From NCBI GenBank assembly GCA_949318235.1, contig OX439133.1, positions 4,467,990 to 4,531,989 on the forward strand: a stretch of DNA of 64,000 nt. Reading direction: 5' to 3'. The notes beneath the pieces are model-generated. The model searched no databases and was not told the DNA's origin. It was given only the letters and a program-made list of their open reading frames with translations. Source of the stretch: Ecdyonurus torrentis (taxonomy: Eukaryota; Arthropoda; Insecta; Ephemeroptera; Heptageniidae). Shown here piece by piece: positions 1 through 57,072 of the stretch. Made by a program: the position numbers and the translations under genes. Position 1 is the stretch's first letter. Every line of letters starts with the position of its first letter.

Positions 1-551
1 AATCGGAGTACATGAATAAAATAAAAATTATATTAATATTTTATTTAACAATCTTATATTTTTCTTTTAACAGTTATAATGTTAAATATCACAAAAAATA
101 TATGTATATCTTAGTTGCCTATAGTATATACTAATTGACATATGATAGAACTGTTATGTTACAAAATTGAGAGCACATTTTTTATCACCTATGGACATAT
201 AATTTTTAAAAATAAATTAAAACATTATCAGTGCTACAATTGAAAGATAGCCCGATGGCCACATGGATTCAGAAAATATCCTAAAATACCTGATAATCAT
301 CTTTAAATTGGCTGGAATTCATTGATTTCTAATTTATTTTCCACTCACAGAAAGGCATTTTGTGGAGAATGGCGTCACAGATTGCGTGTTTTAAGCGCAC
401 GTGGACTATAGCGAACTGCGTGACGTTCGCCATTTTATTAATGGAAAATAAATTAGACTTCGGCCAAATCAACATTGATTTTCAGGTATGTTACGATATT
501 ACACAACTTTTTGTTCTATGCCTTTAAAGCAGTCGTATTATGTTATCTCAC
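1..551 (-). other. Third visible intron of the chitin-binding gene (incomplete)
   Basis: Starts with the donor at 551-550 and has no acceptor followed by the expected Cys-Asp-x-Trp codons before the window edge. It contains one family F inverted-repeat element and otherwise only A/T-rich sequence. Confidence 0.6.
238..527. mobile_element. MITE family F, copy 1
   Basis: Fold-back element whose arms read inward as AATATCCTAAAATACCTGA ... and, on the right, TTTTCAGGTATGTTACGATATT. The outer right end is TTCTATGCC flanked by TTTAAA, i.e. a TTAA-type junction. The middle carries GGCGTCACAG, a decayed form of the TGACGTCA seen in the other copies. The left end is worn and its limit approximate. 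Confidence 0.6.
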
Positions 552-46620
<46,069 letters not shown>

Positions 46621-46852
46621 CTGCAGAACAGAGGCCATCAAATCATCGCTCCTGAAACATTCACAAAAGTCACACAATTAGTTCAAGTCTCATTGTAGTT
46701 AGCATATCGGGAAATGGTTTTTAATATATCAATATCATAGTTTTATTCTATATTTATACTATGCTGTAACTTATCTAAAATATACCCTGAAAAAACGGTG
46801 AGGGAAGGAGCCCTAATTTGCTTTAGCATTGCAAAACCATTATTTAAGTTTT

Positions 46853-46853
46853 T

Positions 46854-46925
<72 letters not shown>
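46853..46925. repeat. (TTTC)n microsatellite
   Basis: About 18 TTTC units followed by a poly(T) run. Confidence 0.95.
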
Positions 46926-46949
46926 TTCTTTTTTTTTTTTTTTTTGACA

Positions 46950-47160
46950 AATAAAAATATAAGCAATAATTATGTTAGCTCACTTTTAGTACAATTTGTT
47001 CAATGCAACATGCAATATAATTTAAGCTATGTTGCATAATAATTAAATGTTAAAAAAGCATAATTATTAACATAAGAGTTTATGGTGATTTAATTTAATA
47101 TCATAATAATATCGTAATGGCATAAATGCAACATAAATTAGGTATTTTATTCTTTCCGTA
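46950..47160. mobile_element. MITE family G copy
   Basis: AATTATGTTAGCTCACTTTT, GTACAATTTGTTCAATGC and the end TTTATTCTTTCCGTATACTG. Confidence 0.5.
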
Positions 47161-47184
47161 TACTGTATATAGGACAGTGAAATC

Positions 47185-47556
<372 letters not shown>

Positions 47557-48331
47557 GTGTAATTAGAATTACAAAATATGCGCAGACACTCAATATTTGT
47601 ACCTAGTACAAAAATAGCAATTGGAATGTCTGGAACGTTGTGAAATATTAAAAAGTAACTTTGCATATTTGTGCTGCGACATTTTAAACTGGTTTCAGAT
47701 AAAAATCTGAGAATCTTCTTCTTTAAGACCACAATAAGACCTTGATACTTTTTCAAGGTTTTCAGTAAGAGTTTTATAATGTCAGCAACTTGGCTTTAAT
47801 TGAGGAAAATACTAAAATATAATATATTTTTTTCTATAAGTATTAGGAATAAAATTAAAAATGTCAGTTTTGTTCAAAATTACTATTTAAATCGAAATTT
47901 TGTTTCAGTTAATCGTAGTAAAAATATATATATATATATAAAAATGTAAAATAAATATGTATACAAAACTATAAAAGTATAAACTTAAATAATAAAAATA
48001 ACAAATATATGTTGAACAAAAAAAAAAATCATATTTTAAATAAAAATATTAACAAAGAGAACGTTCGTTATTCAACGTTATAAAAATATAAATTTGCTTA
48101 GAGTGTACAGTATGTAGTATGTATACATATTATATGCATTCATGTTAAAGTCGACGCTATGTTGGATCACTCACTCAATACATACGATGATGTTTTAAAA
48201 GTATAACGATGTCGTTATCGTGTGTGACGCTAGAATATAGTATCGTTATTGGTACAGAAAGTTGGGTATTGAACCCAAGACTGATGATAGATATCCTTTT
48301 GAATAAATACATAAATACCCTACTAGAATTG

Positions 48332-48702
48332 GTTAAGGGTTGTATATAGATGGCTTGCATCTTAAAATTTCAGAAGGAAAAATATCAAAACTTTATGATG
48401 ACACATAATAATATATGAAAGTTAACAGTAACAGCTACCTATGATGGAATTTTAAGAACCTATGACCATCAGATAAGAGAGCAAAATAATTATTTAAATT
48501 AACATAGACTCTTATGGGAGTAAAACTTCAAAAAATCATAATTTAAAATCTAGCAAGTGACCCCCCAATTTTTTTTTTTTTTTTTTTATATATTTTTGAA
48601 GATACCATAATATTCTAATGTATATCTGTGTGCAAATTTTCAGATATTTCTTTCTTTATAATTTTTTAGTCAAATCCTGCAGTGCCTGATTTCCCGCCTT
48701 AA
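48332..48702 (+). mobile_element. MITE family D, single forward arm
   Basis: TTAAGGGTTGTATATAGATG at the left, CTATGACCATCAGATAAGAG inside, CCTGATTTCCCGCCTTAA at the right. A worn relative occupies about 49125-49320. Confidence 0.68.
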
Positions 48703-49499
48703 CAATTGTATGAACAATCATATTAAACTGTAAGTTTTCATTTTACATTTATGTTTACAGATTCGTCTCGTCGTACCATTAGAAAGAGTATGCAACTGAG
48801 CATCATTGCTCAATCTGTAACATTAATAAAATTTATAGCATTTTTTTAAAAACATTTATATCATTAATATATATTATACATATCCTGTAATTTTAATGGT
48901 TAATATATATTTATTGTTAATTTCAAAGCCATATTATTTTAATTATTTAATAATTAATAATAAATTAATAACAATAATTTTTTTTAGTATTATTAACTTA
49001 AATAATTTATAGTCATTACAATTTTGTTTTGTTTTTTTGTTTTATTATTATTATTATTTTTTTTTTTACTGCAACTTGTAACTTTTTTTTTCTTTTCAAT
49101 CATGCAGTGCCACAACAACAATTATATTAAAATTTTGGAGATTGAGCTTGCATAAGTTTCAAATATGACGTTTCATAAAACCTAATTGTTATAATTTGAT
49201 CTCCTTTATCTGATGGTAACAGTTTCTAAAAATTGTATCATTATGTTGTTATAACATTGATTTTGAAGTGATATCAAAAAGTTATGGTTCAAATTTTATG
49301 AATTTTAGAGATAGAATTCTTATAGCTAAAACAATATTGAAACAGAGTACAAGTAAGTATAGAATATATTATAATAACTCTGCAATTTACAGCTGGTAAA
49401 GTTCAAAATCATATTTTTCTCGTACAGATTCATACGCTAAAACTTGTCAAAAGTACATTAAAAAATTATATAGGTTTCCATTTCCGTAAAAGCTTAATG

Positions 49500-49533
<34 letters not shown>

Positions 49534-49586
49534 CTAAAAAATATATGAATAAAATAAGCAAAAAAAAAAAAAAAAAAAAAAAAAAA

Positions 49587-49640
49587 GTGGCGGCATCAGC
49601 CGCATGTTTAGATCCCATAGATAGTCGATCTATGTATTTC
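49587..49640. promoter_or_regulatory. Two small hairpins upstream of the plus-strand gene
   Basis: GCGGC-ATCA-GCCGC at 49590-49603 and CATAGAT-AGTCG-ATCTATG at 49616-49634, about 110-150 bp before the TATA box, in a short stretch with far more G+C than its flanks. Could be promoter-proximal elements or a repeat end. Confidence 0.3.
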
Positions 49641-49734
49641 CGTTGTAATTTTTGTTACGCAAGCAGCCTATGAAATCATTTTTTTATAATTATAATTATT
49701 GTTATTTTTTCCATACCTGACCTCGGACCATACT

Positions 49735-49770
49735 CTATAAATGCAGGTACATCTGTACTTTGTACATCAA
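49735..49770 (+). promoter_or_regulatory. Core promoter of the plus-strand secreted-protein gene
   Basis: CTATAAATGC at 49735-49744 fits a TATA box; ATCAATC with A at 49769 fits an arthropod initiator about 32 bp downstream. This gives a 5' UTR of about 23 nt before an ATG in good context (AACATGG). Short 5' UTRs and TATA boxes are usual in arthropod secreted structural-protein genes. Confidence 0.6.
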
Positions 49771-49791
49771 TCATATCAAACTACAATCAAC

Positions 49792-49809
49792 ATGGTGACT
49801 AAATTTTTG
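49792..49809 (+). CDS. Secreted protein gene, exon 1 (six codons)
   Basis: Encodes MVTKFL; the donor is TTG|GTAAGT. The signal peptide is split after its sixth residue, a common arrangement in secreted arthropod proteins. Confidence 0.82.
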
Positions 49810-52800
49810 GTAAGTGATGAAATTTTGAATGTCAGAAGTATCAAATAATGGGGGGTTACGGTTACACTGATTATGATGAGAAATTCCAACTTTGTGTATT
49901 TTTTATAATTTTATTGACTCGAAAGAAGTAGAAATGTACTTGATATCTATCTACAGGGAAAGAATAAACTATGTAATTTATGCTGTATTTATGTCATTTT
50001 AGCATAAATTATTTTAAATTTGATCAACGTAAATAATTATACTATATATTATAATATTTATGCTTCGTAACTTATTTACTATTCAGTATAGCATAAATTT
50101 TGCTATATGGAACAAATTGTGCTAAAAATGAGATAGCATAATTATTTACAGTTATTTTTGTCCGTGTATGAAGTATTTCTAACACGATTGCTTATTTTCA
50201 GAATAATTTTTTCAGTAAAAAATTATTTATACTGCTCATCACAATTACTATGTAGTATGTACTGTACTACTATTAGGTATTACTATATGTGTTACTACTA
50301 TATAACATAACTATTATGTTACAATAATATAAATATTATTATGTAGTACAGCATAATTATTTGTGCATAATTTATACCATAATGACATAAATGTAGCATA
50401 AATTACGTAATTTATAATTTCAGTGCACTAAAAATTATTGTATGAATATACCTCAATTTATTGATTTGTTGTTTGATTAATTCATTCATTTTATTAAAAC
50501 AAAAAAAAAAAAGCAGAAGAAGAAAAGGAAAAAAAAAACTTTCCGCTATTTGAGTTTGTTTTCCTTTTTTTTTTTTTTTCTTTTTTTTTTTTTATAAATT
50601 ATAATATTATAATTATAATTTTCTTTCAGATATTCCTAACCTTTGGATTAATATTTGCTTTGGGCTCTGCTGCCCCATCAAGTGAAGAAGATGGAGGGCA
50701 ACAAGAAGCAGCGGTGTCAAATAAGGTATTGATTGATTTTTTTACACCCTGTCCAAAATATGATCAGAGATCAAAGAACCCCCTGTATCTCAAACAATTT
50801 TCCCTATATAGATAAGCAACAACATTGTAGAGCTAGGTGATTAAATTAATATTAAAGTTAAGGGAGTAGGGTACCGACGTCGGCCATTAGACTCAAGCTT
50901 TTCTCTTCAAAAATACCGAAATTTTCCACAATGATACTTCAGCTTGAGACAATTTCAAATATATATAATTTGGGGGGGGGGGGGGGGGGGAAGGGTCAAC
51001 TTGCAAATTAATTTTATATGACTTTTTGCTATTTTAAGTCTATAAGGCCCAATTTCACCAAATTTAGACCCAAAATTTTTCTAGTTTTTTTTATATATAT
51101 AAGGTCGGTACTCTACTCCCTTAATATAAGTATTTCATTTGATTTCTATATAACTTGATTTAAATAAAAAAAGGAGGTTATTCCGAGTGAAATAACCTCT
51201 CATCTGCGGTTATGGCAATGGTTTTATATGTTTGTTTTATTTATCTAATTTATTTTTTATTTTATCAAGGACAAAAATAAATTTATAACATTACACTGCA
51301 CAGAAAATAGTTATACTCATGCCGGATTCTAGCAACCTTTATGTTAAATAATGACGTTAATTTACAGAATTACAGAATATATAAAATTACTTAATTTTTT
51401 CTACAATAAAACACTCATGCAGTATTCCTGTATATTTTACAAATATTTTTCATAAAATTTAAATTGTTTTTATCCTCCTCAGACCCAAATTGCAGTAGAC
51501 ATTAGATAATTCTATAAAAAAGTAGAAGAAACATCGAGATAAAAATACAAAAATTGGACCAGAAAACGCCCCTGAATTTACGCAATTTTTAACGCTATTT
51601 TTGAGCATTTTAGAGTGGGTAGGGGGTCCACAAAAGCAAGAAAACATTTTTGAGAAAAGAAACTTTTTTATTTATTTTTTTTTATTCTAAGAGCCACACA
51701 AAAACTTGATTTAAATTTACGACAGTGAATTAAAAAAGTCGGGGACTGAAGAGGCTAAATATTTGTCTTACTGAATTAATTTATAAATTTTCTTTTCTTT
51801 GTGCGTATTGTTTTGCGGGTAAGAGCAGGGACCAGACATTTAGTAAGATGTTTTTAGACTCTTTGTTACGCAGAAAGCTTAAAGAACGTCTTTTATTAAA
51901 GGTTTGGCCTTTTCAAAAATGGATTTCCCTCCACCCCTGTATATATATATATTTTTTAAATACAATTATTTAATATAATGAGATGAGGAAGGTGAATTCT
52001 TTTTAACCCCCACTTTTTATGATATTTTTGAAAAGAGCGTTAAAAAATTTTGTGGCTCTATTTTTTCTCAGAAAGATTGGAGCATGGGAAGTATTTTTAA
52101 TTAATGTTTGAAAATCGACCTAAAAAGCCTGTGACGTCATCAATCGGTCATTTATTTCGGAAAGTCTACGGTCAGTACGGTCTTCTACGGTCAGTAGAAG
52201 GTTCAGTAGCCATATACTTTCTTCAAATCCTGAGGACAAGCTGATTTCATTAAACTGGTTACTGAACCTCGAATGATTAATATTTGCCGAGAAAAAAGTG
52301 GACTGATGACGTCACAGGCTTTCTAGACCGATTTTCAAAAATTAATTAAAAATACTTCGCATGCTCCAATCGTCCTAAGAAGAAAAAAAAACGCCATAAA
52401 TTTTTTTAAAGCTCTTTCCAAAAATATCATAAACTCAACAAAAAATTTTCAATTCACCTTCCTCATTTGTATGTGTTACTTGCAGGCCGTAAAGCCAATT
52501 AACATGGCCATACCAACTTATAGTGAAGACGTCAAGGGACATGGGGCTCAGGCCGCAGGTATGATGGTTGAGGCCCCCGAGGCTGCTGGTATGATGAGAC
52601 CTTTTGGACAGAATAAAGGAATGGCAGGAATAGCTGAAGTGTCCATGGAGAACGGCCAAAAGGGAGAACTAGGAGAGGAAGCAAGTGGACCTGGAGGAAA
52701 TATGAACAAGATGGCTCCCCCCACTGGTACGTGAAATTATTCCAATGTGTTCAGCATTACAAAACTGTTGAAAAAACTTTTATGTTGTGATGAGCTTTAT

Positions 52801-54009
52801 GAAATATCGTCATGTCATATGGTCAAATCTCCTTTTAGACATAGCTTTAGCATACGTGAAAGGAGTTTTAAACATGGAATGGACGATATACGAATAAATC
52901 CTATAGAATGTATGCGTATTACGTCATTCTGAATGCATTAATCCCACGTCATACTGGAGCAATGCATATACATCCCTCTTTACAAAAAGTCATATGAAAT
53001 TGGATACTAAAGCATGGATGAACGAAGCAGTTTTTGTGGGAGGAGCTGTATATAACATTGATCAGCATAATAAGAGCAATGTTTTTTTTTTTTGTTTTTT
53101 TTTTTGCCGCTTTTATACTTGAGTACATAATTTAACGTGTTAATAGCATCAATTCTCTCCAAAATATTGCTGCAAGTACTTAAAACTATAAATGGTAAAA
53201 TATGTCCTTTTCCCACGCAGGTCCATGTAATTTAGTGCTCACGTATTGCATCGATTCTTTAATGCAACCGCCTTTTTTCATCCTGTAAAACTGTAGGATA
53301 TAAAAACGGAAGTTATTCTGGTGTAACTTTTTTTTCTTCTGATATTTCTTCTGTTTTTTTTTCTGCAATTTTGAAATTTGATATTTTAAGCATTATATTG
53401 TTTTATGAAGGAACTATCATGCTTATATAAGTATTGCCAACACAATTATTTATATCATATCTGGTCATAATTTCAATTAAAAAAAAATAAATAAAAAATA
53501 TTTTTAGTCCATGCATTTTTTTTATAGGATTAACTTGGTGTGGACAAAATGTCATAACATGACGTCATGACCCAGCATGTTAACTGGACACTTGGGTCAT
53601 ATATATGACCCAAACACTTAGGTCACGTGACCTATAGAAATGTTACCTATACAGTTAAAATAATATTGACCAGTGTAACTTTTATTTTGTTTCAGGAGGA
53701 TCAGGATTCAGAGATAGAAGTGTAGCAGGTAAAGCTGTAGGTGGTGGAGTTGGAACAGGAGGCACAGGAGGTAACAATAGGAAAAACAAGGCCAGGAAAA
53801 ATGTAGCAGGTGGAGGCGTTGGAGAAGGAGGTACCGGCGGAGCAGGACTAAAAAATAAATCAGGAGCTAATAAACAAAAAGGAAGTAATGCTAAAGCAGG
53901 AGGTAGAGGGATGAATACTAGGAATGGAGCAGGAGGCAATAAACAAAAAGGAAATAAAGCAAACATGAATGCTAAAAATGGAGAAGGAAGACCAAATAAT
54001 GGCAAATAA
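49792..54009 (+). CDS. Secreted Gly/Asn/Lys-rich protein, 222 residues, four exons
   Basis: Exons 49792-49809, 50630-50725, 52486-52726 and 53696-54009 join with GT-AG introns (phases 0, 0, 1) to an open frame ending in TAA. Residues 1-21 are a signal peptide (MVTKFLIFLTFGLIFALGSA, then Ala-Pro). Residues 22-118 are acidic to neutral, with nine Met in 39-118 and a repeated Ala-Ala-Gly-Met-Met at 61-65 and 71-75. Residues 119-222 are strongly basic, with GGGVGTGGTGG at 134-144, GGGVGEGGTGG at 157-167, and NKQKG at 177-181 and 200-204. There is no cysteine and no known domain. It looks like an extracellular structural or matrix protein (cuticle, cement, silk-like) or a basic glycine-rich defence peptide precursor. 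I do not recognise the family. The neighbouring gene binds chitin, which weakly favours a cuticular or epidermal role. Confidence 0.85.
49954..50168. mobile_element. MITE family G copy in intron 1 of the secreted-protein gene
   Basis: Complete-looking: CAGGGAAAGAATAAACTATG at the left and TTATTTTTGTCCGTGTATG at the right, with TGTGCTAAAAATGAGATAGC near the right end. A partial second copy lies at about 50330-50430. Confidence 0.6.
50630..50725 (+). CDS. Secreted protein gene, exon 2 (32 codons)
   Basis: Acceptor TTTTCTTTCAG, donor AAG|GTATTG. Encodes the signal-peptide core IFLTFGLIFALGSAAP and an acidic SSEEDGG start of the mature protein. Likely cleavage after Gly-Ser-Ala or Ser-Ala-Ala. 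Confidence 0.85.
50862..51120. mobile_element. MITE family E, copy 3, in intron 2, TTAA-flanked
   Basis: TTAA at 50858-50861 and 51121-51124 frame GGGAGTAGGGTACCGACGTC and AAGGTCGGTACTCTACTCCC. Shorter than the other copies because of an inner deletion; a G run of about 18 nt is unusual here. Confidence 0.75.
51470..51757. mobile_element. MITE family L, copy 3, in intron 2
   Basis: ACCAGAAAACGCCCCTGAAT, GAGCATTTTAGAGTGGGTAG and the end GTCGGGGACTGAAGAGGCTA. The left end is worn (TCCTCCTCAGACCC). Confidence 0.55.
51983..52466. mobile_element. MITE family C, copy 5, at the 3' end of intron 2
   Basis: ATGAGGAAGGTGAATTCTTT to TTCAATTCACCTTCCTCAT. CREs at 52132-52139 and 52307-52314, and the usual inner hairpin around TCCTGAGGAC. 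The last 19 nt before the splice acceptor are outside it, so the branch point of intron 2 most likely lies in transposon sequence. Confidence 0.78.
52486..52726 (+). CDS. Secreted protein gene, exon 3 (80 codons plus one base)
   Basis: Acceptor TTACTTGCAG 19 nt after the end of a family C MITE; donor ACTG|GTACGT. Met-rich with the AAGMM duplicate. Base composition and codon use are clearly coding compared with the introns. Confidence 0.88.
52900..53277 (+). mobile_element. Diverged family A relative in intron 3
   Basis: TATAGAATGTATGCGTATTA with CGTCATTCTGAATGCATT at the left; GGTCCATGTAATTTAGTGCT and GATTCTTTAATGCAACCG at the right. Expanded in the middle. Confidence 0.5.
53560..53633. promoter_or_regulatory. 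Cluster of nuclear-receptor half-sites in intron 3
   Basis: TGACGTCA (53560-53567), TGACCC (53568-53573), a perfect palindrome GGGTCA-TATATA-TGACCC (53594-53611, extending to 22 bp) and AGGTCA-CG-TGACCT (53620-53633, with a CACGTG E-box in its centre). Five RGGTCA half-sites in about 70 bp, 60-130 bp before exon 4. In arthropods such sites bind ecdysone-receptor-type dimers; use here is inference. Confidence 0.4.
53696..54009 (+). CDS. Secreted protein gene, exon 4 with stop
   Basis: Acceptor TATTTTGTTTCAG completes a split Gly codon. Encodes the basic Gly/Asn/Lys-rich tail, whose duplicated 11-residue glycine block suggests internal duplication. An antisense open frame over this exon (Pro/Leu-rich) is a shadow. 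Confidence 0.9.
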
Positions 54010-54028
54010 ATTATACCAAACTTTTTTC

Positions 54029-54034
54029 AATAAA
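54029..54034 (+). terminator. Poly(A) signal of the secreted-protein gene
   Basis: AATAAA 20 nt after the stop codon, giving a very short 3' UTR; cleavage expected at about 54045-54065. Confidence 0.7.
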
Positions 54035-54273
54035 TAATTATATATAAATATATTTACCAAAGATTTTGCGTTTTTATTTTAAATTTCCTTGTAAGTAACA
54101 ATAATAAAAATAAAAAGTTCCTTACTTTTACTGAAAATTAATTCCTGTATTATCAATATTTGAATACAAGTTGCAGTGAAATCTTGCTGTAGTAAGAATT
54201 AATAAAATGATAATAATATATTTTATATGATATTAAAATTGAGGATATATTTTATTTCTGCTTTGTATTGTAA

Positions 54274-54528
54274 ATTATTCATTCGTTCGTTCGTTCGTTC
54301 GTTCGTTCGTTCGTTCGTTCGTTCGTTCGTTCGTTCGTTCGTTCGTTCGTTCGTTCGTTCGTTCGTTCGTTCGTTCGTTCGTTCGTTCGTTCGTTCGTTC
54401 GTTCGTTCGTTCGTTCGTTCGTTCGTTCTTTCATTCATTCATTCATTCATTCATTCATTCATTCATTCATTCATTCATTCATTCATTCATTCATTCATTC
54501 ATTCATTCATTCATTCATTCATTCATTC
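54274..54528. repeat. (TTCG)n passing sharply into (TTCA)n
   Basis: About 38 TTCG units (to about 54428), one transitional TTCT, then about 25 TTCA units. Same motif class as the CGAA array at 9.0 kb but opposite strand. It begins about 210 bp after the gene's poly(A) region. Confidence 0.95.
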
Positions 54529-54666
54529 ATATAATTGATGGTGTTTTTAAAAAGAAAACCCCAATCGATTGCAATCACCACGATATCTCAACTATACAGT
54601 CATATATAACTATAATGTTTTTGTTTTTTCCACAATACCATTACCATTTTTTTTTCATTACTATTT

Positions 54667-54669
<3 letters not shown>

Positions 54670-54712
<43 letters not shown>
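54670..54712. repeat. Poly(T) tract, over 40 nt
   Basis: Longest T run in the right part of the window; bases 54713-55030 after it are plain AT-rich. Confidence 0.93.
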
Positions 54713-54715
<3 letters not shown>

Positions 54716-55092
54716 TTTACCTTTATCTAATTCTCAAATAATAATACTAATCTACGCTATAATAATATAAGAAGTAGAGTAGACAACATATTACATATTG
54801 TAATGCGTTTCGCATACATAAAAAGAATAAAATGAAATAAATAAAAAAGGTAAAATAAACTTAAAAATATCAAATTTTAAAAGTAACAACTTTTATGTTT
54901 ATAAATTTTGTGGATCAAAAGTATAAAATTCTATACTAAAAATGACCGAAAATTTTAAAATTATGATATTTTCTATGAAACACACATTTTTGTTTAGATT
55001 TAAAATATTCGCAATGAAGCTGACATTTTGATTTATATTGAAGAAAAAAAAATGTAGTCGGTCGCTCGCGCTTGCACGCGTGGGTGCTTTAC

Positions 55093-55155
55093 CGAGTGTT
55101 GGGTTCTTAGCTCGCAGTGGGTTGACCTCTTGCTGGCTAGGGTCAAATTTTTATA
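55093..55155 (-). promoter_or_regulatory. Candidate distal promoter and non-coding first exon (minus strand)
   Basis: On the minus strand TATAAAA (55155-55149) is followed 32 nt later by GGTCAACC with A at 55123, a possible initiator. Thirty nt further is a donor-like ACTCG|GTAAAG (exon end 55093). The block 55030-55210 is strikingly G+C-rich for this window. If it is the 5' UTR exon of the chitin-binding gene, its intron would span 55092 to 46652 and contain the whole plus-strand gene. It could equally start an unrelated transcript. Confidence 0.25.
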
Positions 55156-55585
55156 TCGGAAGACGAAACAACATCGGAAGTCGCATCTTGATGAGCGGTG
55201 AAAGTTAAAGTAGCGCTCTACTGACTTCATCCTCAATAAAGTTCAATTTTATATGTTTTAACATATAATTTTGAACATTATTGATTAGCAAATTAAAATA
55301 ACATAAAATGTAATTGCAAAATATTTTATTAGCAAATTTTTCCTAGTAAATTTTTATTTGATTGAATAATCTTAAAATAAAACGTTTTTGCTTTTTTTTT
55401 TTTTTTTTTTTTTCAATTCATTTTCTTATTTATGTATATTTTTATATAATATACTTTTCTTTTATTGTTATTGTTAAATAGACAAGATAAATATGCATTA
55501 GTGCTGTTATTTTGAAATTGAGAGGATATAAATTTAGTTTATTTAATTATTTATTATTATTATTATTTTTTAGAATATCAAAGCA

Positions 55586-55616
<31 letters not shown>

Positions 55617-55904
55617 CCAAATGCACTTTTGTGTGCTTTAAGCTAACTATAAAATTTTTGAAGAAATGTTCACTATACTGATAAAAAAATGAGATTGAAC
55701 AATTATTTCTATAAGCAAATTCATTGTCATAAAAACAATAAATAAAAAATAATAATAAAAAAAATAAAAATAATACTTGTGGACACAAAATATTAAACTG
55801 TATTTTGTGGTATCGTAGAGCAAAATAAATATTAATAAAAATAAATAAATAGTGAATTTTTTTAATACTTTTTAAGAAAAATTAAAAAAAAATTCAGAAA
55901 AATA

Positions 55905-56040
55905 ACAGCATTGATAATTAATATGCTCTCAAAGCTATTTCTGGGTGGCGCAATATTAGCAATTTTCTATACTGACCTATATGTTACTTATAGTGCTCAC
56001 ATATAGGGCGTCAACTTTTAAAAATACAAATAACCTTACA
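55905..56040 (+). mobile_element. MITE family A variant, right-end fragment
   Basis: TATGCTCTCAAAGC, CTATACTGACCTATATGTTA and ATAGTGCTCACATA with GGCGTCAACTTTTAAAAA. Bases 56041-56770 after it show nothing. Confidence 0.45.
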
Positions 56041-56770
56041 GGAATGTATATTTCTTTGTTTTAAAAATAAAAATAATAAAAATTACTCATGAATTATTAT
56101 CTTGAAAATATAAATTATAAATGATTTGTCTTAATATGCTTTTAATAAACTTTTAAAGAATATTTTATGTGTTTTGTTTTTCACTGCTGTCCAATGTTGA
56201 TTCAGTGATTGAGCCTTTGTTTTGCTCTGACTGCTTTGCATTAAATATTATATTTATTTATTTTATTTATGATCTATAGTGTGTTGCTTTGTTCATAGGT
56301 TAAATTAAACAGTTTACTTCTAAAGAAGAAAAACAATATAAATATAAACTCAATAGTTTGACTATGAAATAAGCTCAAAACTACGTTTCTCGTACATGTG
56401 CAATGTATTTATTAGCTCAACTATGGGATTAGCACAAAATTTCTTAAGTATTGATGGTATTTTAGGCCGTGGTATATATAGTAGAAATAATGTGAATTAC
56501 GAAAATTACAAAACTTGACTAGAATATTCTCTAAAGTATATCGCTTGCAATCTTGCAGAGATATAATACAAAAATTGTAATAAATAATAAAAAAAAATAT
56601 ATAGAAAAGCATTAAATTAGAGATAAGAAAGGAAGGAAATGAACACTTTTGATTTCCGACTAAATTTTCAGTAAACTATGTTATTTCTAACTTCCTTTAA
56701 TTCAGCAAAAACATAAAATAGGAAAAAAACAAAAATTATAATATTGTGTTACGCGATAAAACCCAGCGTT

Positions 56771-56909
<139 letters not shown>

Positions 56910-57072
56910 ATGCAAGTTTTATAGTATTTTGTTGTACACGTATACCGACATTATGATATAAAAATTACATTGTTGCAATACCATTTTTTTTTTTTTTTTT
57001 TTTTACTTTTTACCATACCATATAGAAAATATATATTTTTTTTCTTTTTGCGATTTTTGAAAAATTAACACA

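Noticed and set aside
46748..46760. TATAAATA on the minus strand as the certain promoter of the chitin-binding gene
   Set aside because: TATA-like words are everywhere in this AT-rich DNA, and the sequence downstream has branch-point and acceptor features instead of an initiator; kept only as an alternative.
48190..48330. Functional tRNA gene
   Set aside because: Only a T-arm-like hairpin is present; acceptor, D and anticodon arms do not form.
52747..52932. 61-residue plus-strand frame after exon 3
   Set aside because: It lies wholly in intron 3 between a strong donor and a family A relic; no domain.
53682..54005. Antisense Pro/Leu-rich frame of 107 residues
   Set aside because: It lies opposite exon 4 of the secreted-protein gene, whose sense frame has splice sites, stop and poly(A) signal; Gly codons read backwards give Pro.
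55033..55236. 67-residue minus-strand open frame in G+C-rich DNA
   Set aside because: It contains the TATA-like and donor-like sites and no recognisable protein; the promoter/UTR reading explains the composition better, though weakly.
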